This document shows positions 1 through 8,189 of a DNA stretch of 64,000 bases, piece by piece (positions within the stretch are counted from its first letter, which is position 1; each line of letters begins with the position of its first letter). The DNA lies in NCBI GenBank assembly GCA_050945755.1, contig JBMNTN010000003.1:1-64000 (forward strand), given 5' to 3'. The notes below the pieces were generated by a model. It was not told the origin of the DNA. It did not search any database and was given only the letters and a program-made list of their open reading frames with translations. The DNA comes from JAQVXR01 sp050945755 (GTDB taxonomy: Bacteria; Bacillota; Dehalobacteriia; Dehalobacteriales; Dehalobacteriaceae). A program made the translations under genes and the position numbers.

Positions 1-17
1 CAAAGACCAGCTCGGTT

Positions 18-46
18 ACTTTATCAAACCTTTCTTGGTTTGTCAA
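18..46 (-). promoter_or_regulatory. sigma-A promoter, rRNA-operon type (most downstream of three)
   Basis: TTGACA (41-46) and TAAAGT (18-23) are separated by exactly 17 bases on the minus strand. It points out of the left edge. It is the third of three tandem strong promoters lying after the lysS terminator, a layout typical of rRNA operons. In B. subtilis an rRNA operon follows lysS, so the 16S gene probably lies just outside the window. The promoter match is seen; the rRNA target is inferred. Confidence 0.75.
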
Positions 47-95
47 CCGCTTTTCTTACCAAATTTTTGTCTCCCGCTCTCTTGAGCGCTTGACC

Positions 96-124
96 AGTCT
101 ACCGACTTTCTGACCATTTGTCAA
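96..124 (-). promoter_or_regulatory. sigma-A promoter, rRNA-operon type (middle)
   Basis: TTGACA (119-124), 17-base spacer, TAGACT (96-101) on the minus strand. It lies about 78 bases upstream of the next promoter in the same direction, so it reads as part of a tandem array. Confidence 0.65.
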
Positions 125-174
125 CCATAACATCTTTCGGAAGTATTTTCACTTCCCAGCCGGCGACATTTAAT

Positions 175-204
175 AATATACCACCACCTCAACTCCATTG
201 TCAA
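175..204 (-). promoter_or_regulatory. sigma-A promoter, rRNA-operon type (most upstream)
   Basis: TTGACA (199-204), 18-base spacer, TATATT (175-180) on the minus strand, just downstream of the lysS terminator. It is the first of the three tandem promoters. No ORF lies in bases 1-248, which hold only these promoters and a small hairpin. Confidence 0.65.
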
Positions 205-248
205 GTGTCTCAAGAGAAAAATATCTAGTAAGAAAAAACCTTTTTCAG

Positions 249-278
249 AAAAAAACTCCCGCCTTTTTCAGCAGGAGT
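249..278 (-). terminator. Rho-independent terminator of greA-lysS
   Basis: An 8-bp stem (255-262 with 271-278, one G-T pair) with an 8-base loop is followed on the minus strand by a run of T. It lies about 25 bases past the lysS stop codon. Confidence 0.85.
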
Positions 279-303
279 TTTTGTGCTATTTATGAGAAAT
301 ATC

Positions 304-1764
304 TTACCTTGGGCGCAGAGTAGGAAATATAATGACATCTCTAATAGAAGAGGAATCCGTCAAAAGCATCACCAGTCGATCCACTCCAATACCAAGACCG
401 CCGGTAGGGGGCATGCCGTACTCCAGTGCACGAATGAAATCTTCATCCATCATATGCGCCTCATCATCACCGGCATCTCTTTTTTTAACTTGCTCGCGAA
501 AACGCTCTGCCTGATCAATAGGATCGTTTAATTCTGAAAAGGCGTTAGCCAATTCCCGGCATACAATAAAAGCCTCAAATCGGTATGTAAAGTTTGGATT
601 ATCCGTTTTACGTTTAGCCAAAGGCGAAATCTCAATGGGATAATCCATAATAAACGTAGGTTGTACCAAGTGTTCTTCCACTTTTTCTTCGAATACCAGA
701 TTAATTATGGATCCTTTGGTCAAGTCTTTTTCAACCGGGATTCCTATTTCTTTTGCGCTATTTCTTGCTTCCTCATCTGATTGAATTGTATTAAAATCAA
801 TTCCGGTATACTTCTTTATGGCTTCCACCATGGTAAGTCTTGTCCATGGGGGGGTGAGATCAATCTCCTGTCCCTGGTAATTAATCTTTGTCGTACCTAA
901 GACATCCCGAGCAATAGAAGCAATCATATTTTCCGTAATGTTCATCATATCGTGGTAGTCAGCATATGCTTGATACAATTCCAACATCGTAAATTCCGGA
1001 TTGTGTTTGATAGAAATACCTTCGTTTCTAAAAACCCGTCCAATTTCATATACTTTCTCCATACCGCCGACAATCAGTCTTTTCAAATGAAGCTCAAGGG
1101 CAATGCGCATATAAAGATCAATATTAAGAGCATTATGATGAGTAATAAACGGTCGGGCTGTCGCTCCACCGGCAATAGCATGCATGGTAGGTGTTTCCAC
1201 TTCAAGAAAACCAAGTCCATCCAGATATTGCCTGATCCCCCGAATAATTTTACTGCGCAGTTCAAAAACCCGCTTGACTTCAGGATTTACGATTAAATCA
1301 ACATAACGTTGCCGGTATCTAAGTTCCACATCCTTTAATCCATGCCACTTTTCCGGCAGAGGCCTTAAGCTTTTAGTCAAAAAAGTCAATTCTTTAACCG
1401 CAACAGAGATTTCGCCCCTTTTAGTTTTAAAAACAGTGCCTTCTGCTCCAATAATATCTCCAATATCAACTTTCTTAAAAAGATCAAACTTTTCCGTGCC
1501 AATATCGTCTAGCCGTACATAAATCTGAATCTGTCCTTCCCTGTCTTGCAGATGGGCAAAAAAAACTTTGCCATGACCCCGGATAGACATTATGCGACCA
1601 GCTATTACAACTCTCTGATCTACCATACTTTCAAAATTATTTAATATCTGTCGTGATGTAGCGTTACAATTAAACTTGGCACCGAACGGGTCTACACCCA
1701 TTCCGCTCAATTCATCCATCTTTTCCCGCCGCACCAGCATCTGATCATTTAAATCTAATTCCAA
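304..1764 (-). CDS. lysS: lysyl-tRNA synthetase, class II
   Basis: Cytoplasmic enzyme that charges tRNA-Lys with lysine using ATP. The 486 residues match the usual class II LysRS length. An N-terminal OB-fold anticodon-binding domain (about 50-150) precedes the class II core. Motif 2 is visible as RVFRNEGIS followed by HNPEFTMLE, and motif 3 as GLGIGVDRLVML near the C-terminus. It sits 27 bases after greA and ends at a good terminator, so the two are probably cotranscribed from the consensus promoter at 2433-2461. The greA-lysS pairing and the following rRNA-type promoters agree with origin-proximal Firmicutes synteny. Confidence 0.97.
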   Translation of the reverse strand: MELDLNDQMLVRREKMDELSGMGVDPFGAKFNCNATSRQILNNFESMVDQRVVIAGRIMSIRGHGKVFFAHLQDREGQIQIYVRLDDIGTEKFDLFKKVDIGDIIGAEGTVFKTKRGEISVAVKELTFLTKSLRPLPEKWHGLKDVELRYRQRYVDLIVNPEVKRVFELRSKIIRGIRQYLDGLGFLEVETPTMHAIAGGATARPFITHHNALNIDLYMRIALELHLKRLIVGGMEKVYEIGRVFRNEGISIKHNPEFTMLELYQAYADYHDMMNITENMIASIARDVLGTTKINYQGQEIDLTPPWTRLTMVEAIKKYTGIDFNTIQSDEEARNSAKEIGIPVEKDLTKGSIINLVFEEKVEEHLVQPTFIMDYPIEISPLAKRKTDNPNFTYRFEAFIVCRELANAFSELNDPIDQAERFREQVKKRDAGDDEAHMMDEDFIRALEYGMPPTGGLGIGVDRLVMLLTDSSSIRDVIIFPTLRPR

Positions 1765-1791
1765 ACTCAGTCACTCCTCATAACCAGGCCA

Positions 1792-2268
1792 TTATTTTTT
1801 AATTTCTAAAATCTTATACTTAATCGTCCCCATCGGAACAGTTATCTCAATCACCGAATTAATAGCGCTCCCCAAAATAGCTTTCCCAACCGGGGATTCA
1901 TTGGAAATTTTATTCTTTGCCGGATCTGCCTCTACGGAACCTACAATAGTGTATTCAAATTGACTGCCTGAATCTACATCTTCTAATTTTACCGTGGACC
2001 CCACAGACACGGTTTTAACATCCACGTCATTGGTATCAATAACCCTAGCATTTCTTAGTTTCTTTTCTAATGCCAAAATGCTGCCCTCAATAAAAGCCTG
2101 TTCATTTTTGGCATCTTCGTATTCAGAATTTTCACTGATATCACCAAATTCGATTGCCTGCTTAATTCGGGCGGCGACTTCTCTCCGTCGCACTGTTTTC
2201 AGATGTTCCAGCTCATCCTCCAGTTTTTTCAAACCCTCAATAGTAAGAATAACTTCCTTTTCAGGCAT
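1792..2268 (-). CDS. greA: transcription elongation factor GreA
   Basis: GreA enters the secondary channel of RNA polymerase and stimulates cleavage of backtracked transcripts. The 158-residue length is standard. The N-terminal half is the charged coiled coil, with the acidic tip region around IEFGDISENSEYEDAKNEQ, and the C-terminal half is the FKBP-like domain containing SPVGKAILG. It is the first gene of the greA-lysS unit, behind a roughly 160-base leader that contains a strong hairpin (2363-2401). Confidence 0.97.
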   Translation of the reverse strand: MPEKEVILTIEGLKKLEDELEHLKTVRRREVAARIKQAIEFGDISENSEYEDAKNEQAFIEGSILALEKKLRNARVIDTNDVDVKTVSVGSTVKLEDVDSGSQFEYTIVGSVEADPAKNKISNESPVGKAILGSAINSVIEITVPMGTIKYKILEIKK

Positions 2269-2362
2269 TTATTTCGCTCCCTTTTGCTTTGTTAGCTTTC
2301 ATAAAATTAATACTATGGTTATGACAAGACCACACAATTTATGCAACGCTTTAACTACTACA

Positions 2363-2401
2363 ACAAGCACTACCCAGGTCGCAAAACCGGACAGTGCTTG
2401 T
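2363..2401 (-). promoter_or_regulatory. stem-loop in the greA leader
   Basis: A perfect 9-bp stem (2363-2371 with 2393-2401) encloses a further GC-rich stretch in the transcribed leader between the promoter and the greA start. There is no T run after it, so it is not a standard terminator. Its role is unknown; it could protect the transcript, release a small RNA or regulate greA. Confidence 0.5.
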
Positions 2402-2432
2402 GAATCTTCTGTATACTCCTTCTTCACCGGGT

Positions 2433-2461
2433 ATTATATGCCTGATGCTAAAAAATGTCAA
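2433..2461 (-). promoter_or_regulatory. consensus sigma-A promoter of greA-lysS
   Basis: TTGACA (2456-2461), 17-base spacer, TATAAT (2433-2438) on the minus strand. Both hexamers are perfect. The predicted start lies about 160 bases before the greA start codon. Confidence 0.85.
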
Positions 2462-2475
2462 GGAGATTATTTAAA

Positions 2476-3555
2476 TTAAACTACAGTTGATTTTAACAAG
2501 CGCAGCATTCTAATGCGCTGGAAAACCTCTTCACTTACCGGTCTTTCAAAGCTACGAAACCCAGCAAGCTTAAAGCCATGTTTTTTCCCTAACTGCCCGA
2601 TTTCTTCCACCCGCTCTAATGAAAGTTCCCTGCCCAAGGTATAATTTTCCCATCTTCCTTCCAGGGCAAGCAATATTGTTTCTGCCATACAAGCCAACGC
2701 CAACTTGGGGGGGTATCCGAAATTAAAATTAAAGTTAACGTCACCGGGTATCTCTATCAGTCCCCCTTCGATGACCAGTACATCATCCCTTAGTTCAGCC
2801 ACTTTTCGGGAAACATTTCGCGGACGAGCCACGTCACATACGACTGCGCCCGGTTTTAAATCGTTAACATCAATTAAAGTATCCACGGCACTGGAAACAG
2901 CAAGAACTATATCCGCCTGAGGCAATAGCCTTTTTAATTCCGTTGATGTCCTAACAGCCAAGCCGGTTTCATAATAAATACGGTTAGCCAGCTTTTCAAG
3001 TTTAATTTCATCTCGCGCCACCAGGGTAAGATATTTACACTCTTGGGCAAGCATCCGGGAACAAATATTGCCAATGGATCCAGTCGCTCCAATAACAAGG
3101 ATTTCCGACTGCCGACTATCTATACCAACCATACTTGCCGCCCTTTTCATTCCCTCCAGGGCGGTAAAAACAGTATAGCTGTTTCCCGTTGTTACAGGTA
3201 TTTTTAAGTTTTGGGAAACTGTAATCCCTGCATCTCCAACGACTGAAGTCATCGCTCCCAACCCGAGAATTTTCGCTCCAAGTTTTTCTGCCAGCCTTCC
3301 GGTTCTAATTATTCTCTTTAACACATAGGATTCGGGCAGTTTCAGCATCTGACTTGCTGTTAATGTACAGGCAACAAACCATCCTTCAGTCCGATTGTAT
3401 ATAGTCTCTATCCCGGTTATTTTAGAGACATGGAGAGGAGGAATATGACATAGTATTTTTTCAATTATTCCTTTAGGAAGACCTTTAGCAAGTTTAAATT
3501 TGCGAAAAAAATCGTCTGTCTCAAGCGGGTGAATCATAAAAGCAAAACGGTCCAA
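2476..3555 (-). CDS. acyl-ACP reductase (AAR)-like / shikimate dehydrogenase-fold protein
   Basis: A 359-residue Rossmann-fold protein. The whole length resembles the cyanobacterial fatty-aldehyde-forming acyl-ACP reductase family: FMIH near the N-terminus, TGNSYTVFTALEG at about 123-135, the dinucleotide motif GATGSIG at 156-162, ARPRNV at 243-248, and ACMAETILLALEG at 288-300. Cys289 falls where, as I recall, the AAR family carries its thioester cysteine (ACFAEAML context). Automatic annotation often calls such proteins shikimate dehydrogenases. It is the last gene of an operon with a quinate-dehydrogenase-like protein and a regulator. The start is TTG after GGAG; ATG at residue 7 is an alternative. 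Substrate and role in this organism are unknown. Confidence 0.7.
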   Translation of the reverse strand: MDRFAFMIHPLETDDFFRKFKLAKGLPKGIIEKILCHIPPLHVSKITGIETIYNRTEGWFVACTLTASQMLKLPESYVLKRIIRTGRLAEKLGAKILGLGAMTSVVGDAGITVSQNLKIPVTTGNSYTVFTALEGMKRAASMVGIDSRQSEILVIGATGSIGNICSRMLAQECKYLTLVARDEIKLEKLANRIYYETGLAVRTSTELKRLLPQADIVLAVSSAVDTLIDVNDLKPGAVVCDVARPRNVSRKVAELRDDVLVIEGGLIEIPGDVNFNFNFGYPPKLALACMAETILLALEGRWENYTLGRELSLERVEEIGQLGKKHGFKLAGFRSFERPVSEEVFQRIRMLRLLKSTVV

Positions 3556-3583
3556 TGTCTATTCTCTCCTTTTAATTCAATTG

Positions 3584-4501
3584 TTAAGCATCTTTTCTTA
3601 ATTTGAGATTTTCTATTCGAGGGATAAAATCAATCCGGTCAAGCAAGGTATTAAAATTATCGGGTGTCAATTCTTCCGGCCTTTTTCCCGCCAATGCAAC
3701 CAAAACCCCTTCCATTACATTTGTCCCAAAGGATCTGCCGTTCAACTCAGGCGTGGTAGTTACCAGCACAGCTACTCCCCGTCTTTTTAAATCTTCAATA
3801 TCATTAGGGGTTACTGTATTTGTGATAATTGTTTTTTCCGGAAGTTCAGCAGGCATATGCTTTTTTATAAAGAGAAAATCTCCGGCAATGATCTCCGCCT
3901 CCCGGTAATACTTTTCATGCTTGGGGCAATGAACCTCCTGTTTAGGGCCAGTAGGATAAAGCATTTTTATCGGCAGGTTCACGATCAGTGGTGCCACTAT
4001 TCGAGCCACACGGCTTAGTGTCTTGAATGAATATATGGGGATTGGTACGCCTAAACCAAACATCAAATCCCCAAAAATAACATTTGCGCCCACATTACAA
4101 AATGCTTCCGCCATACCAAAACGGTCAACGGCTGAAACCATAAGGACTTTTTTCCCCATGAATGAAAAATTCATCTTTTTTTCTAAGTAGTAAATAACCC
4201 TTCTCTCCAAAGTATTCTTGAGACTGCTGCCATCTACTACAGGGGTTAGCCGGGCGCAATTTTTTAGCTTTATCGATTCCCGAAAAGCATACCGTTTACC
4301 TCCGGCATAAATATACAGGTCCGTCCCACCCAAACCAATGGCATCCACTTTACCATCAAAAGCGGAGATCATTTCCATTGCTTTCTTGACATCACCGTTA
4401 GTTCCTATCCGTTCAATGGAAAACTTTTCTCCAAGGATTTCCGTAACTACCATATGGTCCCTTTTTGCTGACCCCAATGAAACACTAACCACTCGTTTCA
4501 T
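3584..4501 (-). CDS. quinate 5-dehydrogenase-like protein
   Basis: A 305-residue cytoplasmic protein starting MKRVVSVSLGSAKRDH, of a clostridial family that databases label quinate 5-dehydrogenase. I see GKKVLMVSAVDRFGMAEAF near the middle, which may form a nucleotide-binding turn, and a HCPKHEKYY segment whose Cys and His residues could bind metal. No classical shikimate-dehydrogenase active site is evident, so the name is only a family label. ATG 4501 was chosen because AGGGGGGC precedes it; its codon overlaps the stop codon of the upstream regulator gene by one base. That tight coupling suggests the regulator and this protein are made together. Confidence 0.6.
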   Translation of the reverse strand: MKRVVSVSLGSAKRDHMVVTEILGEKFSIERIGTNGDVKKAMEMISAFDGKVDAIGLGGTDLYIYAGGKRYAFRESIKLKNCARLTPVVDGSSLKNTLERRVIYYLEKKMNFSFMGKKVLMVSAVDRFGMAEAFCNVGANVIFGDLMFGLGVPIPIYSFKTLSRVARIVAPLIVNLPIKMLYPTGPKQEVHCPKHEKYYREAEIIAGDFLFIKKHMPAELPEKTIITNTVTPNDIEDLKRRGVAVLVTTTPELNGRSFGTNVMEGVLVALAGKRPEELTPDNFNTLLDRIDFIPRIENLKLRKDA

Positions 4502-5046
4502 TACTTTGCCCCCCTGCAACTTAGTCCTCTTATCATATGGATGATGGATCGTACAATATTTAATTCTACCATCTTATCTTCTTCAATCGGGGATCGACCG
4601 ATCTCCACTCCGATTACTTCATTATCAAAAATACTTTTAAAAAGTTTTATCCGTGTATTAGATGCTAGGACAATTAAATAATCAAAATTTTTAAGTTTAG
4701 TCATTAAGTCGATTACTTTGTTAAATAACTGCAACCCAGTTCCCTCATCAACAAAATCCCAACGTTCCTGCTCTGTAAGAATGAAAAAAAATTCTACCCC
4801 TTCCTGTTCCAACATATTTTCTAATTCAGTTTTATTCAGTACAGGAAATCCAACAACAGCAATCCGGGAACCTTTTCTCACTTCCCCCAAGCTTTCTAAT
4901 CGGGAAACAAAAGCCCGATCCAGAGAAAGCTGTTTGGCCACCTCTCGCTGGGAAATCCCCTTCACCCTTAAATCGAGAATCTTTTCAATTTGTGTTCTTA
5001 ATTTTTCTTTACTGATTATCTTGTCCCCAATCCGAACAAATTCCAT
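4501..5046 (-). CDS. helix-turn-helix transcriptional regulator
   Basis: About 181 residues. An N-terminal helix-turn-helix lies at roughly 25-55, with GISQREVAKQLSLDRAFVSRLE as the recognisable helix pair. The remaining domain (about 60-180) resembles a Rossmann-like ligand-binding domain that I cannot name. The ATG at 5046 is preferred over GTG at 5055 because GGGGTGG lies at a better distance. It is the first gene of the operon with the quinate-dehydrogenase-like and AAR-like genes. Two TGTGCACA palindromes sit between its predicted -10 box and its start, so it is probably autoregulatory. Confidence 0.7.
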   Translation of the reverse strand: MEFVRIGDKIISKEKLRTQIEKILDLRVKGISQREVAKQLSLDRAFVSRLESLGEVRKGSRIAVVGFPVLNKTELENMLEQEGVEFFFILTEQERWDFVDEGTGLQLFNKVIDLMTKLKNFDYLIVLASNTRIKLFKSIFDNEVIGVEIGRSPIEEDKMVELNIVRSIIHMIRGLSCRGAK

Positions 5047-5087
5047 GATTTCCACCCCTTATTATTATGTCCGGTTGGCATTATTTA

Positions 5088-5115
5088 TGTGCACATTCTT
5101 GTGCACAGTATTATA
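5088..5115 (-). promoter_or_regulatory. paired TGTGCACA operator with adjacent -10 box
   Basis: Two identical 8-base palindromes TGTGCACA (5088-5095 and 5100-5107) are separated by four bases and lie immediately downstream of a TATAAT box (5110-5115, minus strand). The -35 region is poor, which fits an activated or extended -10 promoter. This placement is typical of an operator covering the transcription start. The likely ligand is the regulator encoded by the next gene. Confidence 0.55.
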
Positions 5116-5170
5116 ATAGCAAAAAAATCCCATCATAGCAAACATTCCGAATCACTTCATTATGCTTTAA

Positions 5171-5194
5171 CAAAAAAAGCACCTTTACGGTGCT
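5171..5194 (-). terminator. terminator downstream of dusB
   Basis: Stem AGCACC/GGTGCT (5178-5183 with 5189-5194), five-base loop, then seven T on the minus strand, 12 bases past the dusB stop codon. Confidence 0.85.
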
Positions 5195-5205
5195 CAGACT
5201 ATTAT

Positions 5206-6207
5206 TTAAGTTTTTACTGATTCATTCTCCAAAATTCTTCGGTACTGGGAAAACAATTCATTAATCTCTCGTTTCTGTGTTAACCGGTTTATTTCCGTTC
5301 TGATCCTTGCCGCGTCTCCTAATCCTTTAATATACCAAGCTAAATGTTTTCTCATCTGCCGAACCCCGATAGTCTCCCCTTTTAATTCTACTACTCGGTC
5401 CAGGTGTCTTTCAGCCATTGTCAATCTTTCTTCCAGAGTAGGTATTTTCGACACAACACTATTAGTAAGAACTTCTACGGTACGTTTGATTAACCAGGGA
5501 TTACCCAGCATCCCCCGGGCGATCATTACACCGTCGCAACCGGTTTCAACCATCATCCTTCGGCCATCTTCCGGGCTCCATATGTCCCCATTTCCTATAA
5601 CAGGTATTGTCACAGACTTTTTCACTTCTGCGATAATGCCCCAATCGGCTTGACCGGTGTAGAATTGGTCTCTGGTTCTTCCGTGAACCGTTATCGCTGC
5701 TGCACCTGCCTCTTCGGCCAGCCGGGCAACCTCTACCGCATTTACTGAATTAGCATCCCAGCCTTTACGAATTTTCACAGTAACCGGAATGGGTACTGCC
5801 CGAACAACAGCACCCACGATTTCTTGAGCAAGTTCCGGGTTGCGCATCAAGGCGCTACCTTCCCCATTACGAACAATTTTCGGTGCGGGACAGCCCATAT
5901 TAATATCTATCATATGGGCACCTTTGCTGTAAATTATTTTAGCCGCCTTAGCCATTACATCCGGCTCCGAGCCAAAAAGTTGCACACAAACCGGATATTC
6001 TTCTCCTTCAATATCTAATAGTTCCAGGGTGTTTTTGTTAGAATAAATTAGAGCTTTGTCACTCACCATTTCAGTGCAAACCATCGCAGCACCCATAGAC
6101 TTAAGAATCTCCCGGAAAGCTTTATCGGTAATTCCCGCCATAGGAGCAGTAATTACCGGGGTTTCAAGTTTTATCTTATCAATCTCCACCAAATGTTCAC
6201 CAAACAA
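5206..6207 (-). CDS. dusB: tRNA-dihydrouridine synthase DusB
   Basis: FMN-dependent enzyme that reduces uridines in the tRNA D-loop to dihydrouridine. The 333 residues form a TIM barrel followed by a C-terminal helical tRNA-binding domain. The N-terminal APMAGITDKAFR, the catalytic-cysteine segment NMGCPAPK, and TVHGRTRDQ plus GNGDI for FMN binding are all visible. It lies eight bases after coaX and reads from a TTG start, so it is probably cotranscribed with coaX and shares its terminator at 5171-5194. The same gene group lies near lysS in Bacillus. Confidence 0.95.
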   Translation of the reverse strand: MFGEHLVEIDKIKLETPVITAPMAGITDKAFREILKSMGAAMVCTEMVSDKALIYSNKNTLELLDIEGEEYPVCVQLFGSEPDVMAKAAKIIYSKGAHMIDINMGCPAPKIVRNGEGSALMRNPELAQEIVGAVVRAVPIPVTVKIRKGWDANSVNAVEVARLAEEAGAAAITVHGRTRDQFYTGQADWGIIAEVKKSVTIPVIGNGDIWSPEDGRRMMVETGCDGVMIARGMLGNPWLIKRTVEVLTNSVVSKIPTLEERLTMAERHLDRVVELKGETIGVRQMRKHLAWYIKGLGDAARIRTEINRLTQKREINELFSQYRRILENESVKT

Positions 6208-6214
6208 TCTAATC

Positions 6215-6979
6215 TTAGTTATTTTTCATATAGATAATTCTAAGTCCTTTTAACGTCAACCAAGGTTCTACCTTTTGAATTGTTTCAGATTCAGAAGCAA
6301 TTAGTTCAGCAAGTCCCCCGGTGGCCACAACGAAAGCATCCTCGCCAAGCTCTTTTTTCATCCTTTTGACGATACCGTCTACCTGCCCGACAAAACCATA
6401 GATAATCCCCGCCTGTAATCCGTTTACCGTATTTTTTGAAATGATATGATGCGGTTTAATCAGTTCCACCCGGGGAAGTTTAGCTGCTCGAGCAAATAAT
6501 GCTTCGGTGGAAATGCCGATTCCCGGGGAGATCGCCCCCCCAATATATTCCCCTTGCCGGGATACTACATCAAAGGTGGTTGCTGTGCCAAAATCCACTA
6601 TCACCAGCGGCGATCCATACATTTCATAAGCTGCCACGGCATTTACTATCCGGTCAGCGCCAACTTCCCGAGGATTATCAAACTTTACCGGCATCCCGGT
6701 TTTTATTCCTGGCCCAACTACCAGCGGTTCGATGTTAAAATACTCCCGGGACATTTTTACAAGCGCCGACATCAGGGGTGGAACAACCGAGGCAATAGCA
6801 ATAGCATTAATATCGGTTAAGCTATGCCCACGATAATCAAAAAGATTCTTCATCAAAATACCATATTCATCAGCCGTTTTCTGCCGGTCTGTAGAAACTC
6901 GCCAGTGCTCAATCAATTGATCGCCTTGATAAATTCCAAGGACAATATTCGTATTTCCGGCGTCAATGGCAAGCAGCAT
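6215..6979 (-). CDS. coaX: type III pantothenate kinase
   Basis: Catalyses ATP-dependent phosphorylation of pantothenate, the first committed step of CoA synthesis, in the cytoplasm. The 254 residues begin with the ASKHA phosphate-1 motif DAGNTNIVLGIY. IVDFGTATTFDVV is the second phosphate motif, with GAISPGIGIS following. Type III enzymes are not feedback-inhibited by CoA (family knowledge). The pantothenate genes panD and panC lie about 8 kb away in the window. Confidence 0.95.
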   Translation of the reverse strand: MLLAIDAGNTNIVLGIYQGDQLIEHWRVSTDRQKTADEYGILMKNLFDYRGHSLTDINAIAIASVVPPLMSALVKMSREYFNIEPLVVGPGIKTGMPVKFDNPREVGADRIVNAVAAYEMYGSPLVIVDFGTATTFDVVSRQGEYIGGAISPGIGISTEALFARAAKLPRVELIKPHHIISKNTVNGLQAGIIYGFVGQVDGIVKRMKKELGEDAFVVATGGLAELIASESETIQKVEPWLTLKGLRIIYMKNN

Positions 6980-7081
6980 AAATGCTTCACCAGCTTTCCT
7001 AATTATTTCCGTTAAAAGGACATTATATCTCAGACCACAGTTATTTTATCAAATTGATGCCATAGCGTGCAACATTTACCA

Positions 7082-7411
7082 TCAAGGCATTACCTGTTGA
7101 AGCAGCGCCATTGTTATCATCCCTATTGCCAAAGAATATCCCAGGCTTTTTGTTTTCCATGCTACTGCAATCGTAGGAACGGCACAGAGCAAATTTAAAT
7201 TGTGCACAGACAAAAAAACAGGATGTCCGTTACCGGAAAGAAGCGCGGGAACAACAATGGCAGCCATGGTGGCTACCGGTATATAAGAGAGCCAGTCCTC
7301 AACCAACTTAGGCAAAGAGAACCTATTTAAAAGCACGGCAGGAATAAAACGAAATAAAAAGTTTACAATTCCCAGCATAAGAATTACGAATATAATCAAC
7401 CTGGAATCCAT
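7082..7411 (-). CDS. azlD: branched-chain amino acid exporter subunit AzlD
   Basis: A 109-residue integral membrane protein with four hydrophobic segments, matching the AzlD family in length and in the phrase FIPAVLLNRFSLP. AzlD is the small partner of AzlC in export of branched-chain amino acids and their analogues. It overlaps the 3' end of azlC by 16 bases, which indicates translational coupling. No terminator is obvious after it. Confidence 0.9.
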   Translation of the reverse strand: MDSRLIIFVILMLGIVNFLFRFIPAVLLNRFSLPKLVEDWLSYIPVATMAAIVVPALLSGNGHPVFLSVHNLNLLCAVPTIAVAWKTKSLGYSLAIGMITMALLQQVMP

Positions 7412-8076
7412 TTTTGTAGTGCCACCCCCACTGTTGCCGCTGCTATCGTTGCTAAAATTACATTCGCTTGGGATACTCCCACGGAAAGCAATAAAACAGA
7501 CACAATCCCTGCTAATAATCCGACCAGTAATGCCTTCCTGTTTCCTGCAGTCATGAAAAATAAAGCAATAAACATGGCCGGCAGAGCAAAGTTAAGACCC
7601 AACAATTCCATGTTAGGAATAAAATTCCCCAGAGCTGTCCCTAACATAGTACTACTGATCCAAACCAGGTGAGAAGTTACATTTAGGGGAAGCCAAAATC
7701 TTTTATCTACCGGATGCTCTTGAAAGTGGGCAGAAGCAACAACAAATGTCTCATCTGTGATACCCTGGCACACTAAGGCCGCTGCCCATCGGGGAAGCCT
7801 TTTTATATGTTTCGTTAGGGCGGCACTGAACAGCATGTAACGAGAATTCACCAGCATAATGGTAGCGATAATTCCCCAAAAGCCAACATCTCCGATCATA
7901 AGCGCAACAGCTATAAACTGTCCGGAGCCGGAAAAAATCAACAAGGACATTAAACCTACTTGCCCAATGGTTAAACCTGCATCCTGAGCAATCACCCCAA
8001 ATGCCAATCCTAAAGGAAAATACCCCAGCCCGATGGGGGCCGCTTTTTGTATCCCTTGCTTAATTAATGAGTTCAT
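7396..8076 (-). CDS. azlC: branched-chain amino acid exporter subunit AzlC
   Basis: A 226-residue membrane protein with several transmembrane helices. PIGLGYFPLGLAFGV near the N-terminus and FSGSGQFIAVAL are AzlC hallmarks. With AzlD it forms a two-component branched-chain amino acid exporter. ATG 8076 is chosen because GGGAG lies eight bases before it; the in-frame ATG at 8091 has no ribosome binding site. Confidence 0.92.
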   Translation of the reverse strand: MNSLIKQGIQKAAPIGLGYFPLGLAFGVIAQDAGLTIGQVGLMSLLIFSGSGQFIAVALMIGDVGFWGIIATIMLVNSRYMLFSAALTKHIKRLPRWAAALVCQGITDETFVVASAHFQEHPVDKRFWLPLNVTSHLVWISSTMLGTALGNFIPNMELLGLNFALPAMFIALFFMTAGNRKALLVGLLAGIVSVLLLSVGVSQANVILATIAAATVGVALQKWIPG

Positions 8077-8162
8077 TATCTTGTCTCCCATAGGTTATTC
8101 GCTGTTTATTATAACATAAAAATAAAAAGCCCTATCCCCTATTTTATTTTTGTTATCAAATA

Positions 8163-8185
8163 AAAGCGAAAACCCCAGCCGCTTA
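8163..8185 (-). terminator. weak terminator after bioY
   Basis: A short AAGCG/CGCTT stem (8164-8168 with 8180-8184) is followed by TTTATTT on the minus strand, just beyond the bioY stop codon. The stem is only five pairs, so it is a weak call. Confidence 0.4.
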
Positions 8186-8189
8186 TAAA

